Notes under the pieces: model-generated
What the model was told of the DNA's origin: nothing
Seen by the model: the letters and a program-made list of their open reading frames with translations, nothing else
Databases searched by the model: none
Assembly (NCBI GenBank): GCA_944392275.1
Contig: CALXWA010000002.1
Span: 62,001-126,000 of the forward strand
DNA length: 64,000 nucleotides
From: an uncultured Alphaproteobacteria bacterium
Lineage (GTDB): Bacteria > Pseudomonadota > Alphaproteobacteria > RF32 > CAG-239
Reading direction: 5' to 3'
Program-made: the position numbers and the translations under genes
Shown here: positions 62,601-64,000 of the stretch, piece by piece
Layout of the letters: each line of letters starts with the position of its first letter
Numbering within the stretch: position 1 is the first letter of the stretch

Positions 62601-62613
62601 CTTTTATCTCCTA

Positions 62614-62736
62614 TTATCGGGACGGATATGTATGAGGATACCCGCTTCCGACAACCGGCTCCGGTGCCGAAACTTTCCCGCAGGCACTTAAGCTCAAAAG
62701 GATTAGCGCCGTTGTTAATATTAAAATATTTTTCAT
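62614..62736 (-). CDS. Very small lipoprotein preceding the TerY triad
   Basis: 40 residues, not in long-ORF lists. Signal peptide (KNILILTTALILLSL) with lipobox LSAC, leaving a 22-residue lipidated peptide rich in Pro/Gly/Ser (GKVSAPEPVVGSGYPHTYPSR). It ends 13 nt before the vWA start. Format resembles LptM/YifL-type tiny lipoproteins, but the diagnostic CGxKGP is not complete (CGKV). Likely real because of its signal and position. Confidence 0.6.
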   Translation of the reverse strand: MKNILILTTALILLSLSACGKVSAPEPVVGSGYPHTYPSR

Positions 62737-62826
62737 ATACTTTTCCTTTACTTCTTGCCAACTATATTATAACAATACTTAATCAGGGTTAAGTAAAAAT
62801 TAAGTTATACAGAGAATCGAGCCGCG

Positions 62827-63366
62827 ATGATAAAAAAAATCTTTTACCTCTTGTTTTTATGTCTTCTTTTTGTAAAAACCGCTACGGCAAAAAGCGGACT
62901 TAATCTTTATCCCTACCCACAAAAAGTTCCGCAAACCGAAATTTTTAACCAATACGGCGAAAAAGTGAATTTGGAGAATTTTAAGGGTAATTTTGTGATT
63001 ATTGTTTTTTGGTCCAGATACTGTGCTCCATGCATAAAAGAACTGGATAATTTGAATAATTTCAGCAACCTTACCAAAGATAAAGGGATTAAGGTTATGA
63101 TTGTTTCCCGCTTGGAAGAGTGGAAAAACATTGATGAATTGCGAAAATTCTTAAAGCGTTTTAAGGCCGAAGATATTGATTTTTATCTCGATTCCGGTTC
63201 TAAACTCACAAATGATTTTGGAATAAACGCCTATCCGCATACCGTCTTGTTAAATAAAAATGCTCAAGAAATCGGAAGAATCCGCGGAGCTGTTGTATGG
63301 GACGACGAAGACGTTATTGAATATATTTATAAAATTAAGGCCAAAAGTAATCGAGGTTTAAAATAA
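62827..63366 (+). CDS. Thioredoxin-like (TlpA-type) periplasmic protein
   Basis: 179 residues. Signal peptide (KIFYLLFLCLLFVKTATA), then the redoxin/TlpA fold with active-site motif WSRYCAPC, cis-Pro region AYPHTVLLN. Probably a thiol-disulfide reductase in the periplasm, substrate unknown. The final A of its stop codon overlaps the next gene start (TAATG). Confidence 0.85.
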   Translation: MIKKIFYLLFLCLLFVKTATAKSGLNLYPYPQKVPQTEIFNQYGEKVNLENFKGNFVIIVFWSRYCAPCIKELDNLNNFSNLTKDKGIKVMIVSRLEEWKNIDELRKFLKRFKAEDIDFYLDSGSKLTNDFGINAYPHTVLLNKNAQEIGRIRGAVVWDDEDVIEYIYKIKAKSNRGLK

Positions 63367-63797
63367 TGGTTGAAAAAACTTATATTTCTTGGGAAAAATT
63401 TCATCAAGATACGAAAACTTTAGCTCAAAAAATTCAAGCTTATGGTACTTTTGATCGGATTGTTGCCGTTAGCCGCGGGGGGTTGATGCCAGCCGGAATT
63501 TTAGCCTATCTGTTAGATATTCGGAATTGTGAAACCATTAATATGTCCAGTTACGATGACGAGACTTACCGGTCTGATGAGGAGATTGAAATTTCTTGTC
63601 ATATTACCAATGCTGATGAACATACTTTAATTATTGATGATTTGGCAGATTCCGGCAGAACCTTTAATCTTTTGCGAAAAATCTTCCCTAAAGCGGTTTT
63701 TGCCTGCGTTTATGCCAAACCTCACGGTAAAGAAAGTTGCGATCTTAATGCTTTGGATATTCCCGATAACTGGGTTGTTTTCCCTTGGGATATTTAA
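63366..63797 (+). CDS. gpt: Purine phosphoribosyltransferase (xanthine-guanine type)
   Basis: 143 residues. DRIVAVSRGGLMPAGILAYLL, PRPP-binding loop LIIDDLADSGRTF, and the C-terminal VVFPWDI as in XGPRT. Salvages xanthine/guanine with PRPP. The gene symbol is by family resemblance. Confidence 0.82.
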   Translation: MVEKTYISWEKFHQDTKTLAQKIQAYGTFDRIVAVSRGGLMPAGILAYLLDIRNCETINMSSYDDETYRSDEEIEISCHITNADEHTLIIDDLADSGRTFNLLRKIFPKAVFACVYAKPHGKESCDLNALDIPDNWVVFPWDI

Positions 63798-63810
63798 TTT
63801 ATAAAATTTC

Positions 63811-64000
63811 TTAATCAATATCCGGGAAAAGACTCATCCCTCGACTCATTCGGGTCATTTGTGTTTCAATTGATGTTGCCAAGTTAATCCTTCCGGCTTT
63901 AATAATTCCTCGGACTTGGTCCCCTTTGGTCGTGTCCGGATTGGCAAATAAAAAGCTGAGTTGCGGATGTTTCATTCCCGTTCCGACAAGGTTTTGGTGA
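63811..64000 (-). CDS. C-terminal part of an unrecognised gene (continues past window)
   Basis: About 62 codons read on the minus strand to the stop at 63811 (TGMKHPQLSFLFANPDTTKG, KAGRINLATSIETQMTRM). It uses typical codons and no stop interrupts it to the window edge, so it is probably the 3' end of a real gene. No family recognised from this fragment. Confidence 0.5.
   Translation of the reverse strand, partial: HQNLVGTGMKHPQLSFLFANPDTTKGDQVRGIIKAGRINLATSIETQMTRMSRGMSLFPDID

Noticed and set aside
1..64000. CRISPR arrays and rRNA genes
   Set aside because: I saw no regularly spaced repeats of CRISPR type and no rRNA-like sequence.

Overview
The window is AT-rich bacterial chromosome, most probably from an anaerobic or microaerobic alphaproteobacterium of the kind found in animal guts. 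This rests on protein-level impressions (a prepilin with a G-RSMVE cleavage site, an ELM1/DUF1022 protein, an RquA-like rhodoquinone enzyme, FeoAB, rpmH-rnpA-yidD-yidC-engB and cmk-rpsA synteny), not on a marker tree. Genes are tightly packed, with many 1-20 nt overlaps and clear hairpin/T-run terminators, often bidirectional between convergent genes.

Layout. 1-16 kb: a type IV prepilin-like protein, a secreted SH3 protein and an M20 hydrolase; tRNA-Arg(CCU); a small copper cassette (CsoR-type operator, 46-residue Cys-rich metallothionein-like protein, csoR); tRNA-Ser(GGA); a DUF486 protein; a MacA-MacB-TolC export operon; a FeoA-FeoB fusion; a secreted GH24 lysozyme; a secreted nitroreductase-like protein; gpsA; and murI with a GNAT and a histidine phosphatase.

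16.2-24.1 kb: a roughly 7.9 kb integrative element in tRNA-Val(GAC). A 30-bp repeat of the tRNA anticodon/T-arm region flanks it, and near-identical 20-bp double GTTACCTA sites lie just inside both ends. It encodes a tyrosine integrase, an excisionase-like HTH protein, a probable HUH Rep and several unknown proteins. Its cargo is a tightly overlapped minus-strand set: a GHKL-ATPase protein, a DUF4325 STAS-like protein and a membrane/coiled-coil protein. Opposite lies a second coiled-coil membrane protein. This cargo is the best candidate in the window for an undescribed system. The displaced 3' half of the original tRNA-Val at the left end carries a 112-bp hairpin-rich insertion.

24.2-46 kb: N-formylglutamate amidohydrolase, a lytic transglycosylase, an RNase J-like MBL protein overlapping an acyl-ACP thioesterase, mntP, trmN6-like, rpmH-rnpA-yidD-yidC-engB, a zinc-finger-less DnaJ (CbpA-like), ELM1, an RquA-like methyltransferase, a LuxR-type response regulator, rsmE, cmk-rpsA, lipoproteins and tRNA-Arg(ACG).

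45-64 kb: dnaJ and dnaK, an archaeal-type thymidine/AMP phosphorylase, accD, lapA-like, ihfB, rmuC-accA, a membrane protein followed by yejA-yejB (no yejE/F adjacent), a nitronate monooxygenase-like flavoprotein, a TerY-type triad (vWA, PP2C phosphatase, protein kinase) led by a 40-residue lipoprotein, a thioredoxin-like protein and a phosphoribosyltransferase. The genes dnaK, dnaJ and the cbpA-like gene each have an upstream element of the form CTTGCAW-N15-CCTAWATA, which suggests a shared heat-shock (RpoH-type) promoter.
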